From assembly GCA_017542245.1 (NCBI GenBank), contig JAFXXN010000201.1, positions 1 through 42,825 of the forward strand: a stretch of DNA of 42,825 bases, in the 5' to 3' direction. The DNA comes from Lachnospiraceae bacterium (lineage in GTDB: Bacteria > Bacillota > Clostridia > Lachnospirales > Lachnospiraceae). The notes under the pieces are model-generated. The model saw only the letters and a program-made list of their open reading frames with translations, did not search any database and was not told where the DNA came from. Shown here piece after piece: positions 28,351 to 36,959 of the stretch; the first letter of the stretch is position 1; each line of letters starts with the position of its first letter. The position numbers and the translations under genes are program-made.

Positions 28351-29328
28351 TTATTTGTGATCATAAGGAAACACTGTCTTAATGGTTCCGTCTTCATTGT
28401 AGAAAATCTCTGTAAATTTTACATTTCTTCTGTGGTTGATACCGCCCGAAATCTCACAGTCATGATAGAAAAGATACCATTTTCCATGATATTCAACAAT
28501 AGAATGATGGGTCGTCCAGCCTATAACCGGCTCCATAAGCCTGCCGCGATAGGTAAAAGGTCCCTCAGGACTTTTTCCTGTAGCATATACAAGATAATGA
28601 GTGGTTCCGGTAGAATATGAAAGATAATACAGGCCATTATATTTATGCATCCAGGGACCTTCAAAATAACGCCTGTCTTCATCTCCTGCCTTTATCGGCT
28701 CACCGTTTTCGTCAAGGATCTGTATCATTTTGGGTGTTGCCTTAAATGTTTTCATATCATCATTTAATTCCGCAAAGAAGGGACCGAGAGCCGGCTCGTT
28801 TTCTCCTATTTCTCTGGGGTTTTCTTCAAAGGAACCTGTCATCCATTTTTCAAGCTGGCCTCCCCAAAGTCCTCCGTTATAGCAATAATACTTTCCGTCA
28901 TCATCCTTAAATACCGCAGGATCGATGCTCATGCTTCCCGGGATAAAGCTTTCTTCAGCTTTAAAAGGTCCTACGGGGCTTTCGCTTACAGCTACACCGA
29001 GTCTGAAAATGCCCTGCTTATCCCTTGCAGGGAAATAAAGATAATACTTTCCGTCTTTAAGTGCAACATCGGGAGCCCAGATCTGCTTGCTGACCCACGG
29101 AACATCCTTCATATGAAGTGCTTCTCCGTTATCTATGCAGGGAGCATCCACATTATCCATGGAAAGGATATGATAATCCTCCATAGCATATTCTATACCC
29201 TCATCATCATCTGCACCGTCATGCGGAAGATCATGTGAAGGATAAATATAAATTTTATCGTCAAAAACGTGTGCGGAAGGATCCGCTGTAAAGATATTTG
29301 TAACCAGTGCTTCTCTCTGTTTTGCCAT
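28351..29328 (-). CDS. GH43 family glycosidase (beta-xylosidase / arabinofuranosidase type)
   Basis: This is a five-bladed beta-propeller glycosidase of family 43, which usually removes xylose or arabinose from xylan-derived oligosaccharides by inversion. The three catalytic residues can be placed: base Asp16 in TADPSAHVF, the pKa-tuning Asp136 in MSIDPAVF, and the acid Glu223 in YFEGPW. The N-terminal pattern ADPSAHVFDDKIYIYPSHD is typical of the subfamily with small single-domain enzymes (325 residues). There is no signal peptide, so it acts on imported oligosaccharides in the cytoplasm. AAGGAG lies eight bases before the ATG. It follows another GH43 gene by 21 bases and ends the locus. Confidence 0.9.
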   Translation of the reverse strand: MAKQREALVTNIFTADPSAHVFDDKIYIYPSHDLPHDGADDDEGIEYAMEDYHILSMDNVDAPCIDNGEALHMKDVPWVSKQIWAPDVALKDGKYYLYFPARDKQGIFRLGVAVSESPVGPFKAEESFIPGSMSIDPAVFKDDDGKYYCYNGGLWGGQLEKWMTGSFEENPREIGENEPALGPFFAELNDDMKTFKATPKMIQILDENGEPIKAGDEDRRYFEGPWMHKYNGLYYLSYSTGTTHYLVYATGKSPEGPFTYRGRLMEPVIGWTTHHSIVEYHGKWYLFYHDCEISGGINHRRNVKFTEIFYNEDGTIKTVFPYDHK

Positions 29329-29349
29329 GAATATAGCTCCTTTTCTAAG

Positions 29350-30756
29350 TTAGATAAGTTCAAAGCTCTTAAAACTGCAGCTTCCGCCGTCGCAGAACGT
29401 AAAGTACAATGCATTTACTCCGTCCGGAATGGCAATGTCTGCCTCATGAGCTTCAAAGAAGTTAGAAGAAATAATCGGAATTGTTCCCAAAACCTCGCCG
29501 TCCCACTTGGTACGTACTTCAAAATATCCGTAAGAATATCCTCTGGTAGTAACTCTGACTTTTGTAATACCCTTGCAGTCAAAATACTTGAATCCAATGG
29601 TATCGCCTTTCTTTACATTGTATACATAGCCAAGTTCCTCATCTCCATCACGGCCGTCCATAATGATCTTAGCATTGTTTCCAAAGCCACCCATGCCAAA
29701 AGGACCCGGTTTTGCATCCTTATTGAAAAGATTACAGCAGATATATGTGGGATATTCTCCTTTTCCGACAAGAGGTCCGCCGTTAAGTCCGCAGGATGTC
29801 ATTTCAACCTGTTTGATTGAACCGTCTTCCTCAAAATGAATCTTTTCTGCACAGCCCTGTCTGCTGAACCATGTACCGTTAGTCTGTCTGTGATAGAATA
29901 TATACCAGTCATCACCTATCTGAACAATACTTCCATGATCATTGCCGGGTGTTCCTGCTATCATATCCTTAGGCTTATAGCTGTCAACTCCGACATCACA
30001 GTTGCTGACTATTACGCCGCCGTATTTAAAATCACCGTCGGGTCTTTTGGAGGTAGCATAGCAAAGCTCATGCATAACCTGAGAAGAATAGATATAGTAG
30101 TAAGTATCTCCTCTCTTTCTTATGGAAGAAGCCTCAAAAAAGGCATGCCCCTCATATTCGGTACCGGCGCTGTACATACATCCGGGAACTATCTTTACAG
30201 GATCCTGAATTATGGTAAGCATATCTTTGTCAAGAACTACACAATATGAACCGGTCCTTGATTTATCTCCCATTCCGCAAAAACCTGTATAAAGATATGT
30301 CTTTCCGTCCTCGGTTATAACTCCGGGATCAAACTGTGGTTCATCCCCTTCTCTCTCACCCAAACGTGTTCCGTCAGCATAGTGGACATATCCGTAAAAT
30401 TCATATCTTCCTGCGGGAGTGTCACATACTGCAACCGACACGATCGGAACCTTGTCAAGACAGTAATACATATAGTATCTGCCATCAGGTCCTATAGTTA
30501 CGTCGGGAGCGTAAAGAACCATTCTTCCGTCATTTGCGGGATCTGCCATTCTCGGATATGTAATGCCCTCATATCTCCAGTTTCCAAGGTCATCAACCGG
30601 AGCTGACCAGCCTACATAATCCCCGAGGCAAAATGCCTGCCCGTTATAAAGATCATGAGATCCGTATACATAGACACGTCCGTCAAATACATACGGTTCT
30701 CCGTCCGGAACATACTCCCATGAAGGAAGATAAGGGTTAAATGCCTGTTTTTTCAT
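29350..30756 (-). CDS. GH43 family glycosidase with C-terminal beta-sandwich
   Basis: This is a second intracellular family 43 glycosidase, different from its downstream neighbour. The N-terminal propeller (about 8-320) begins YLPSWEYVPDGEPYVFDGRV with the likely base Asp18; Asp143 in QFDPGVI and Glu208 in FFEASSIR are the other probable catalytic residues. The last 130 or so residues look like a CBM6-like beta-sandwich (GYVYNVKKGDTIGFKYFD, VRTKWDGEVLG), which in related enzymes helps form the active site. No signal peptide is present. The start at 30756 has GGAGG before it; a longer reading from 30804 lies at the predicted transcription start. Substrate is probably an arabino- or xylo-oligosaccharide, but family 43 is broad and this is inference. 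Confidence 0.88.
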   Translation of the reverse strand: MKKQAFNPYLPSWEYVPDGEPYVFDGRVYVYGSHDLYNGQAFCLGDYVGWSAPVDDLGNWRYEGITYPRMADPANDGRMVLYAPDVTIGPDGRYYMYYCLDKVPIVSVAVCDTPAGRYEFYGYVHYADGTRLGEREGDEPQFDPGVITEDGKTYLYTGFCGMGDKSRTGSYCVVLDKDMLTIIQDPVKIVPGCMYSAGTEYEGHAFFEASSIRKRGDTYYYIYSSQVMHELCYATSKRPDGDFKYGGVIVSNCDVGVDSYKPKDMIAGTPGNDHGSIVQIGDDWYIFYHRQTNGTWFSRQGCAEKIHFEEDGSIKQVEMTSCGLNGGPLVGKGEYPTYICCNLFNKDAKPGPFGMGGFGNNAKIIMDGRDGDEELGYVYNVKKGDTIGFKYFDCKGITKVRVTTRGYSYGYFEVRTKWDGEVLGTIPIISSNFFEAHEADIAIPDGVNALYFTFCDGGSCSFKSFELI

Positions 30757-30806
30757 TGTAAACCTCCGTTTTTTCTTTAGACAGAGTCTTTTCTGCCACA
30801 ACACAC

Positions 30807-30835
30807 ATTATATACCATGAAAATTTATTTATCAA
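30807..30835 (-). promoter_or_regulatory. promoter of the GH43 gene pair
   Basis: On the minus strand there is TTGATA (30830-30835), a 17-base spacer and TATAAT (30807-30812). Transcription would start near 30800. The pair can therefore be expressed apart from the regulator gene upstream, and the LacI-type protein is the natural candidate to act here. No clear LacI palindrome was found. Confidence 0.7.
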
Positions 30836-30873
30836 TGTATTTTTTAGCAAGGATAATACCATGCATCAAGAAC

Positions 30874-31920
30874 TCAATTTTTTAAATCTCTTACAGAATC
30901 TCTTATGACCATTTGCCCTTTAAGGCTTATCGTCTCGTCTTTTGAATTCTCTTTTTCTTTATCTGTCAGCATGCTGACAAGAACCTGTGCGGCCCTGTAA
31001 CCAATGGCATAAAGAGGCAGTTCATAAGTTGTCAGCAAAGGGAAAAGGCTTGAAGAAAGCTCATGATCGTCAAATCCCGCTATAGAAATATCCTTTCCTA
31101 TCTCCATGCCAAGTTCTCTTGCAGCTCCATATGCGCCTGAAGCCATACGATCGTTCATACACCACAGAGCCGTTATGCCTTTTTTGAGCATCTTCTTTGC
31201 CTGCTCATATCCGCTGTTCCTGTCCCATTCACCGTAAAGCATCAAGTCCGGATTAAAAGGAATACCTGCATTAAACATAGCCTTCTGACATCCTCTTATA
31301 CGTGCGGCGGTATGGTAGTTGTTCTCCGATCCCGCGATAATGCCTATTGCCTTATGCCCCTTTGAAATAATATAGTTCATCATGTCAAAAGCGCCGGTCT
31401 CATCATCTATTATAACGCTTGTGTGTTCCTTTGGGTCAGCATATGCATAAGTATATACGGCCGGATATTTAATCATTCCCGTCACTTTTTTAAGCATACG
31501 GCAATGTGCGGCTACATAGATAATACCTTCCACCTTTATGGCTTCCATCTGCTGAATGACAGGCTCTATGATCTTACACAAAGTATCCTCATCCTCAATA
31601 TTTGTTGTTTTCAATTTATAATACATACGGAGATTCATCAGGATAGGGCGGTATCCTTTCGTCTCTAAATATTCGAGTATCATTTCTACTATAAAAGGAG
31701 AACTGAACTGACAAAGATCCTCTACTACTATTCCCACCGTCCCGGATCGGGTCATACGCATATTGCGGGCATAGTAATTGGGCTGATAGCCTGTTTCCCT
31801 GACAGCTTCAAGTACCCGTTGCTTTACTTCATCTCCCATACTGTTTTTTCCGTTCAATACATTAGAAACCGTACTTGGAGAGACATTACACATTTTTGCG
31901 ATATCTTTTAAAGTTACCAT
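30874..31920 (-). CDS. LacI-family transcription regulator
   Basis: This is a sugar-responsive DNA-binding regulator. The N-terminal helix-turn-helix and hinge helix are clear (VTLKDIAKMCNVSPSTVSNV, then LNGKNSMGDEVKQRV), followed by a periplasmic-binding-protein-like effector domain (about 60-330). At 348 residues it has usual length. An insertion in the effector domain (about 95-150, a charged stretch with KLKTTNIEDED) is less usual. It sits between the ABC transporter and the two GH43 genes on the same strand, so it most likely controls their uptake and breakdown. The ATG at 31920 is preferred over the adjacent ATG at 31923. A perfect TATAAT (31938-31943) lies so close that its mRNA would have a leader of only about ten bases. 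Confidence 0.92.
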   Translation of the reverse strand: MVTLKDIAKMCNVSPSTVSNVLNGKNSMGDEVKQRVLEAVRETGYQPNYYARNMRMTRSGTVGIVVEDLCQFSSPFIVEMILEYLETKGYRPILMNLRMYYKLKTTNIEDEDTLCKIIEPVIQQMEAIKVEGIIYVAAHCRMLKKVTGMIKYPAVYTYAYADPKEHTSVIIDDETGAFDMMNYIISKGHKAIGIIAGSENNYHTAARIRGCQKAMFNAGIPFNPDLMLYGEWDRNSGYEQAKKMLKKGITALWCMNDRMASGAYGAARELGMEIGKDISIAGFDDHELSSSLFPLLTTYELPLYAIGYRAAQVLVSMLTDKEKENSKDETISLKGQMVIRDSVRDLKN

Positions 31921-31983
31921 CATCCTACCCCGTATATATTATAAATTGCAACAATCCTATCATTAAATATCTCTTTAAAAACA

Positions 31984-32010
31984 CAGGGTCCCTAAATCTA
32001 TGGGACCCTG
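31984..32010 (-). terminator. terminator after the sugar ABC transporter genes
   Basis: CAGGGTCCC (31984-31992) and GGGACCCTG (32002-32010) form a perfect 9-base stem with a 9-base loop. On the minus strand it is followed by TGTGTTTTTAAA. It lies 24 bases past the binding-protein stop codon and separates the transporter unit from the regulator gene. Confidence 0.85.
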
Positions 32011-32033
32011 CATAAGAGAGGAGTGAAACTGAA

Positions 32034-33827
32034 TTATTTTATAGCATTCTTTGCATCCTGCTCGATCTTTGCTCTCTCTACGTCAAACTTGTAAAGATCT
32101 TCAAAACCGAATGCATTAAGGTTTGCAACCATTTCATCCCACATAGCATCAAATGAAGCATTGTCATTTGCAAAGATCATTCTCCAAGAAGCATCCTTGA
32201 TTTCCTGCTTACACTGGCTTCTCTTAACATCGATATCAGCTGTATCGGAAGGAAGTGAAACCGATACGATAGGGTTGATGACGAGCCTGTTATTCTTCTT
32301 CATCCACTCTACAGGCTCAGAAGCTCCGAATCTTTCTCTCCATTCCTGCTTTGTCTTTCCGTTTGTTGCATCCTTGTAGCTCTGCCAGTAAGTCTTTGTA
32401 TAAGACTCGCCTGTATTAGGGTTAGTTGAAATAGCACCAACGATCCACTGGTTGATCTTGTTGTTACCATCGTTATATTTTCCGGTATATTTAACACCGG
32501 TGATCTCCTGGTTGTCAGCATCTGCCGAGTCATGCTCCGGAATAACTTCATATTTTCCGTTGTCAAGCTTACGATAGTTGAATCCTTCGATACCTGCATG
32601 CTGGAACTGAAGTGATTCAGGACTTGCATACCAGTCAAGGAATTCCATGATTCTGTCATACTTCTCGCCGCTTACGCCGCTGCCTACGCCCCAGATACGT
32701 CCGCTTCCATAATAAGTGTCAGCATCTGCATAGTATGTCTGATCCATAACGGGAACGAAGATATAAGCAGTACCGTTGTTGATTCTTTCCTGTGAGTTCC
32801 AAGCACCTACCTGCCAGCTGTACCACATAAGATACATCTGACCTGCACACATCTTAGCCCATACGTTGTTCCAGTCCTGAGTAGCCGAGTCGGGATCTAC
32901 AAGACCCATCTGGTAGCCATCATTGAGAAACTTAAGCATCTTATAATATGATCCGTTCTTGTCTGTAACAGGTGTGAATGTTCCATCCTTCTGAAGGATA
33001 GCTGATTCTTTGATCTTATCGCCGTACCAGGTAGTAAGCTGAACTACGTTAGCAATACCAAGCATGTTATCGTTGTTATCCCAATCTCCCCAAAGAACGA
33101 GAGGATAGCAAGGATCACCCTGCTCGTTTACAGGATGAGCATCCTTCATCTGCTTTAATACATCAAGAAGTCCCTTAAGATCCTTGATCTCAGGAGCACC
33201 GAGTTCCTGATAAAGATCCCACCTGAGCATAGGACTTGAGTAGATGGTGTCTTCTGAACGTTCAGTAGGAGATGTGTTTGTCATTTCTGTAGGGAAACCA
33301 TAAACTTTTCCTTCTGTATTTCCGGGGATACCGTTGTTAAAGTTCATGATCTGCTTATCAAATTCCTTGAGATACTTGCTGTTCTTGTACTCGTTTGTAA
33401 TTTCCCTGATGAGACCCTGGCTTAAGCAGTCATTGAACTCTGTCTGGTCAAGGATAACGATGTCCCCAAGGTTACCTGTTGAAACTCTGGTCTGGTAGAT
33501 TGCTTCTCCTGCTACCTGAGGAGCAATGATGTTGAGCTCGAGGTTAAATCTTTCCTTAACAACCTCTGCGAACCAACCAGTCTGAACACCCTGATAGTTA
33601 GCTGCCTTATCGTAAATTTCGATTCTCAGCAGTTCCTTCTGTGCAGAACCCTGATTTTCGGTTTCTGCGGGTGTTGTAGTTGTTGTTTCTCCACCGTTAT
33701 TGTTTTCGGTGTTCTGGGTGTTGCCGCCATTTCCGTTATTTGCGTTGTTGTCTTCTTTTTTGCTGCAGGCAGAAAGACAACCGATCACAAGTACCAGTGA
33801 CAGTAACAATGCGATTACTTTCTTCAT
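32034..33827 (-). CDS. sugar ABC transporter, extracellular binding lipoprotein
   Basis: This is a large substrate-binding lipoprotein (597 residues) of the type paired with LplB/YtcP permeases for oligosaccharides. It has a lipoprotein signal peptide with Cys21 lipidated (CLSAC), a low-complexity Asn/Gly/Thr linker (about 28-62), then a two-lobed type II binding fold rich in aromatic residues (for example WGDWDNND, MWYSWQVGAWNSQ) that could stack on sugars. AGGAGG lies before the ATG. It follows the second permease by 57 bases and is followed by a terminator. The linked GH43 genes point to a xylan- or arabinan-type oligosaccharide; the ligand is not shown by sequence. Confidence 0.88.
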   Translation of the reverse strand: MKKVIALLLSLVLVIGCLSACSKKEDNNANNGNGGNTQNTENNNGGETTTTTPAETENQGSAQKELLRIEIYDKAANYQGVQTGWFAEVVKERFNLELNIIAPQVAGEAIYQTRVSTGNLGDIVILDQTEFNDCLSQGLIREITNEYKNSKYLKEFDKQIMNFNNGIPGNTEGKVYGFPTEMTNTSPTERSEDTIYSSPMLRWDLYQELGAPEIKDLKGLLDVLKQMKDAHPVNEQGDPCYPLVLWGDWDNNDNMLGIANVVQLTTWYGDKIKESAILQKDGTFTPVTDKNGSYYKMLKFLNDGYQMGLVDPDSATQDWNNVWAKMCAGQMYLMWYSWQVGAWNSQERINNGTAYIFVPVMDQTYYADADTYYGSGRIWGVGSGVSGEKYDRIMEFLDWYASPESLQFQHAGIEGFNYRKLDNGKYEVIPEHDSADADNQEITGVKYTGKYNDGNNKINQWIVGAISTNPNTGESYTKTYWQSYKDATNGKTKQEWRERFGASEPVEWMKKNNRLVINPIVSVSLPSDTADIDVKRSQCKQEIKDASWRMIFANDNASFDAMWDEMVANLNAFGFEDLYKFDVERAKIEQDAKNAIK

Positions 33828-33884
33828 ATAAACCCTCCTGTGAATATGTGTGCAGTTTTAAACTGCGTGTTTATTGGTAAATGA

Positions 33885-34904
33885 TCATCCCTTAACGGCT
33901 CCGATCATGATACCCTTAGTAAAGTACCTCTGGAAGAACGGATATACCAGAATGATAGGTGTCACTACTATAATGGTAACCGTCATACGTACCGAGGTGG
34001 TCGTTGATGCATGGGCAAGTGTCGACGCTATCGCGGCCGAACTTGAAGTACTGCTTATCAAAGCCTTCAGTGAACTTGCCGAATTAATGTAGTTATATAA
34101 CTGATACTGCAGAGTATACAGCTTATCATCCGTAACCAGGAGCAGAGTATCCTGGAAGGCGTTCCATTGTTCAACAGCCGCAAATATCGCAACCGTTGCC
34201 ATAATGGGTTTTATAACCGGACGGATTACACTCCAGAAAATCCTCAGAGTCCCTGCACCGTCCAGTTCCGCGGCTTCCTGCAATTCTTTCGGTATACTCT
34301 CGACAAACGTTTTACATAGGACTATGTAGAACGGTTTTACTATCATCGGGAATATGTATGCCCAGAAATTATTTCTGAGTCCGAGCTTATCCATAGTTAA
34401 GAACCACGGTATGATACCTGCGTTAAAGTACATTGTAATAACTACAAATCTGTACCAGAACTTTCTCTTCCACAAGGTCTCTCTGGTAAACATATAGCCG
34501 AGGAATCCGGCAATAATAACGGTAAGTACCGTCCCTACAACTGTTCTTAAAATAGATATTTCAAATGAATGTAACAATCCCGGGATATCCATAACGGATT
34601 TATAATTCTCGAAATGGACTTCTATGGGATAGAATATGATTTTTCCTCTCTTGCTCAGGTCATTGTTACTTATGGTATTTATAAATATGTAGTAGAACGG
34701 ATAAACACATACAAAAGCAAAGACCGAATAAATAATATAAGTAATTACACTTATTATTTTATCGCCGGCACTGGTCTTGTATTTCGGTCCTTTGTGCTTT
34801 TCCGCCAATTTTTCAAGCTGTCTTTCCGACAGTTCTTTTTTCTTCGGGAGTTCTACGGTTTTATCTGCAGATAATCCCATTTTATCTGTTTTCTTATCAG
34901 CCAT
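33885..34904 (-). CDS. sugar ABC transporter permease, YtcP/LplC-like
   Basis: This is the second permease of the oligosaccharide importer (BPD_transp_1 family, MalG-like). It has six membrane segments and an unusually long charged cytoplasmic N-terminus (about 45 residues, rich in Lys and Glu). The loop LQEAAELDGAGTLRIFW near residue 235 is the EAA motif that contacts the ATPase. GGGAGG lies just before the ATG, and the gene starts 12 bases after the first permease ends. No ATPase gene occurs in this locus, so a shared MsmK/MsiK-type ATPase encoded elsewhere is presumably used. Confidence 0.9.
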   Translation of the reverse strand: MADKKTDKMGLSADKTVELPKKKELSERQLEKLAEKHKGPKYKTSAGDKIISVITYIIYSVFAFVCVYPFYYIFINTISNNDLSKRGKIIFYPIEVHFENYKSVMDIPGLLHSFEISILRTVVGTVLTVIIAGFLGYMFTRETLWKRKFWYRFVVITMYFNAGIIPWFLTMDKLGLRNNFWAYIFPMIVKPFYIVLCKTFVESIPKELQEAAELDGAGTLRIFWSVIRPVIKPIMATVAIFAAVEQWNAFQDTLLLVTDDKLYTLQYQLYNYINSASSLKALISSTSSSAAIASTLAHASTTTSVRMTVTIIVVTPIILVYPFFQRYFTKGIMIGAVKG

Positions 34905-34916
34905 GGCGTCCTCCCT

Positions 34917-35873
34917 TTAAATGAACCCTTCGCCCCTGATGACCTTGGAAATCTTATTGGTCAATGCCAGAAGTGAAATACTTATGATACTCTTAAGGAT
35001 ACTGATGGCCGTTGAAAGCGAATATCCGCCTCCGCCGAAAGCCAGATTATATACGTACAGGTCGAGCACCTGTATCTTATCTTTATTAAATGCGTTCTGG
35101 AATACGAAGAACTGTTCGAAACCGTTTGAAAGGAAGTTCGCGAGATTCAGCATCAGCAGAACGAAATATGTCGGCAAGATACATGGCAGGGTTATGTGCC
35201 TTATTATCTGCATTCGCGAAGCTCCGTCTATCCTCGCAGCCTCTTTCAGGCCTTCATCTATACCCGTTATCGCCGCTATATACATTATCGCGGCCCAGCC
35301 TGCGTTCTTCCACGTCAGCCACAGCCATTGTTTAAAATAGACGTTGTCCGAAGACTGTAGGAAAAGTATGGGCTTGCCGGGTTCGTTGATACCGAGGCTC
35401 TCTAAAATCTGGTTTACGGCGCCGGTACTTGAAAGTACTGAGAATGCCACTGCGTAAACAAGAATCCAGCTTATAAAGTTTGGAAGTGTTGTAACGGTCT
35501 GTACAAATTTCTTAAACGGAGTACATTTAATCTCGTTAAGGAATATGGCGAAGACCATGGGGAACCATGAGAACAGTAAACAGATGCCGCTCATGGCGAA
35601 GGTGTTCCTTATAACTCCCATAAGCTGTTTAATCTTAACCTCATTTTCGAACATGGACTTAAACCATTTAAGTCCCACGAAATTATCCCAGGTGAGCGGG
35701 AAAGGAGGCTTATAATCAAAGAAAGCATATATCCAGCCATACAGCGGATAATATGAGAAGACAGCTACAAGCAATATAAAAGGAAGAATATAGAGAAATT
35801 CTATTTTCCCTTTACGCTTTTTCTTCTTCGACGATGCCGCAAGAATATTCATTTCATTTATCTGTTTTCCCAT
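34917..35873 (-). CDS. sugar ABC transporter permease, YteP/LplB-like
   Basis: This is the first permease of the oligosaccharide importer (BPD_transp_1 family, MalF-like). It is 318 residues long with a basic N-terminus (KKKKRKGK) and six membrane helices. The EAA loop reads GLKEAARIDGASRMQIIRH (about 210-228). It is the first gene of the transporter unit, preceded by GGAGA and a promoter at 35930-35958 that overlaps a palindrome. Together with the next permease and the lipoprotein it forms a standard CUT1-type uptake unit lacking its own ATPase. Confidence 0.9.
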   Translation of the reverse strand: MGKQINEMNILAASSKKKKRKGKIEFLYILPFILLVAVFSYYPLYGWIYAFFDYKPPFPLTWDNFVGLKWFKSMFENEVKIKQLMGVIRNTFAMSGICLLFSWFPMVFAIFLNEIKCTPFKKFVQTVTTLPNFISWILVYAVAFSVLSSTGAVNQILESLGINEPGKPILFLQSSDNVYFKQWLWLTWKNAGWAAIMYIAAITGIDEGLKEAARIDGASRMQIIRHITLPCILPTYFVLLMLNLANFLSNGFEQFFVFQNAFNKDKIQVLDLYVYNLAFGGGGYSLSTAISILKSIISISLLALTNKISKVIRGEGFI

Positions 35874-35917
35874 AATTCTCCCGGTCCTTCCAGTTCCTTG
35901 ATTAGTAAATCGTTTTA

Positions 35918-35935
35918 TAAGATATTGCTATCTTA
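35918..35935. promoter_or_regulatory. operator-like palindrome at the sugar ABC promoter
   Basis: TAAGATA and TATCTTA flank TTGC, a perfect 7-base inverted repeat that covers the -10 box and the predicted transcription start of the transporter unit. It is well placed for a repressor, possibly the LacI-type regulator 4 kb away, though it lacks the central CG usual for that family. Confidence 0.5.
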
Positions 35936-35958
35936 ATATTTTTTTTATATTTTGTCAA
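35930..35958 (-). promoter_or_regulatory. promoter of the sugar ABC transporter unit
   Basis: On the minus strand there is a perfect TTGACA (35953-35958), a 17-base spacer and TAAGAT (35930-35935). Two tandem copies of TTTTGTATA (35965-35973, 35974-35982, plus strand) lie directly upstream of the -35 box. The gap 35874-36158 also holds the atp promoters; the middle is AT-rich with nothing else recognised. Confidence 0.65.
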
Positions 35959-36060
35959 TAGATTTTTTGTATATTTTGTATAATTTTTATATGGTATATC
36001 TTTTTTGCTTGGTTACTTTTCATCTGTAAATGCATTTAGTATATCCTTTTAGTACATCCG

Positions 36061-36088
36061 TTGACAGGATTTTTGAAAAATATATTAT
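36061..36088 (+). promoter_or_regulatory. atp operon promoter 1
   Basis: A perfect TTGACA (36061-36066), a 16-base spacer and TATTAT (36083-36088). A perfect DnaA-box sequence TTATCCACA (36085-36093) overlaps the -10 box. Confidence 0.6.
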
Positions 36089-36094
36089 CCACAC

Positions 36095-36123
36095 TTGAAA
36101 TTTTACGACAATTATGATATGAT
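36095..36123 (+). promoter_or_regulatory. atp operon promoter 2
   Basis: TTGAAA (36095-36100), a 17-base spacer and TATGAT (36118-36123) with an extended -10 (TGA before it), 35 bases before the first start codon. It lies just after promoter 1, so the operon may have tandem promoters. Confidence 0.6.
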
Positions 36124-36158
36124 AATTGCGATTATTTTTGTGCATTTTTAGGAGGTCT

Positions 36159-36422
36159 ATGAAGAACCTGTCCGAAATAATGAAACATGTGTGCATGTTG
36201 GGACAGCTTGGGTTAAGCATAATCATACCCATTATAATCTGCGTCCTTTTGTGCTGGTTTCTTACAGATAAAGCCGGGGTAGGCGAATGGGTTTTTATCC
36301 CGGGTCTCATTTTAGGGATCGGTGCTTCTTTTATGTCAGGCTATAAATTTTATCTCGCAGAGACAAAAAAAAGCCGTGAAGAAGACAAAAAGAAAACCGT
36401 TTCATTTAATAAACATATGTAA
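36159..36422 (+). CDS. AtpZ/AtpI-family small membrane protein
   Basis: This is a small two-helix membrane protein (88 residues) of the AtpZ/AtpI group often encoded first in atp operons. Members have been linked to magnesium or calcium uptake and to c-ring assembly. Helices lie at about 15-36 and 45-67, with a Lys-rich cytoplasmic tail. The start at 36159 is preferred because AGGAGG lies directly upstream, although the spacing of three bases is short; an ATG at 36126 has no ribosome binding site and lies at the predicted transcription start. The next gene encodes a second, longer AtpI-like protein. Confidence 0.7.
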   Translation: MKNLSEIMKHVCMLGQLGLSIIIPIIICVLLCWFLTDKAGVGEWVFIPGLILGIGASFMSGYKFYLAETKKSREEDKKKTVSFNKHM

Positions 36423-36439
36423 AAGGTAAATAAATACTG

Positions 36440-36934
36440 ATGAGTGAAACAGAAAACTTAACATCCCATACAGATCCCGGTCAGGCACCCGAAACCGGAA
36501 GCATACCGTCAGATGCCTCCGCCGGGAAACTGTCTCCGGCCTTAAAAAAAGAACTGGGGCATATATTGATATATGTCCTTATCGGAACAGTTCTTCTGAT
36601 ACTTGTATTTTTCCTGCTTAATCTTTTTATCGATATGCAGGAATATGCAAGATTTGATTATACTGTAATCCTCGGTGCCGTTTGCGGAGGAGCGGTTGCT
36701 TTCCTTAATTTCTTTCTTATGGGACTCACTGTCCAGAAAGTCGCTTCCGATACAAACAAAGAACGTGCCGCAAACCGGATGAAGCTAAGCTATACTTACA
36801 GATATCTTATGCAGATAGCCTGGATAGTTATGGCAATCCTCATCCCGTGCTTTAATTCAATAGCAGGTATCATTCCGCTTCTCTTTCCCACTCTCGGGAT
36901 AAAGATAGCGGCCATAATTTTTAAAAAATATTAA
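36440..36934 (+). CDS. atpI: ATP synthase subunit I-like protein
   Basis: This is a 164-residue membrane protein with a polar N-terminus of about 35 residues and four membrane helices (about 43-66, 75-97, 117-135, 138-160). Size, helix pattern and its place directly before atpB fit the ATP synthase subunit I family, which is thought to help assemble the c ring. Sequence conservation in this family is low, so the assignment rests partly on position. The ribosome binding site is weak (AAAGG eleven bases before the ATG). Confidence 0.65.
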   Translation: MSETENLTSHTDPGQAPETGSIPSDASAGKLSPALKKELGHILIYVLIGTVLLILVFFLLNLFIDMQEYARFDYTVILGAVCGGAVAFLNFFLMGLTVQKVASDTNKERAANRMKLSYTYRYLMQIAWIVMAILIPCFNSIAGIIPLLFPTLGIKIAAIIFKKY

Positions 36935-36959
36935 GAGAAGGAGGTGTAACAGATAAAAG

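Noticed and set aside
30800-30840. LacI-type operator at the GH43 promoter
   Set aside because: No convincing palindrome with a central CG could be found around the -35 and -10 boxes, so none is annotated.
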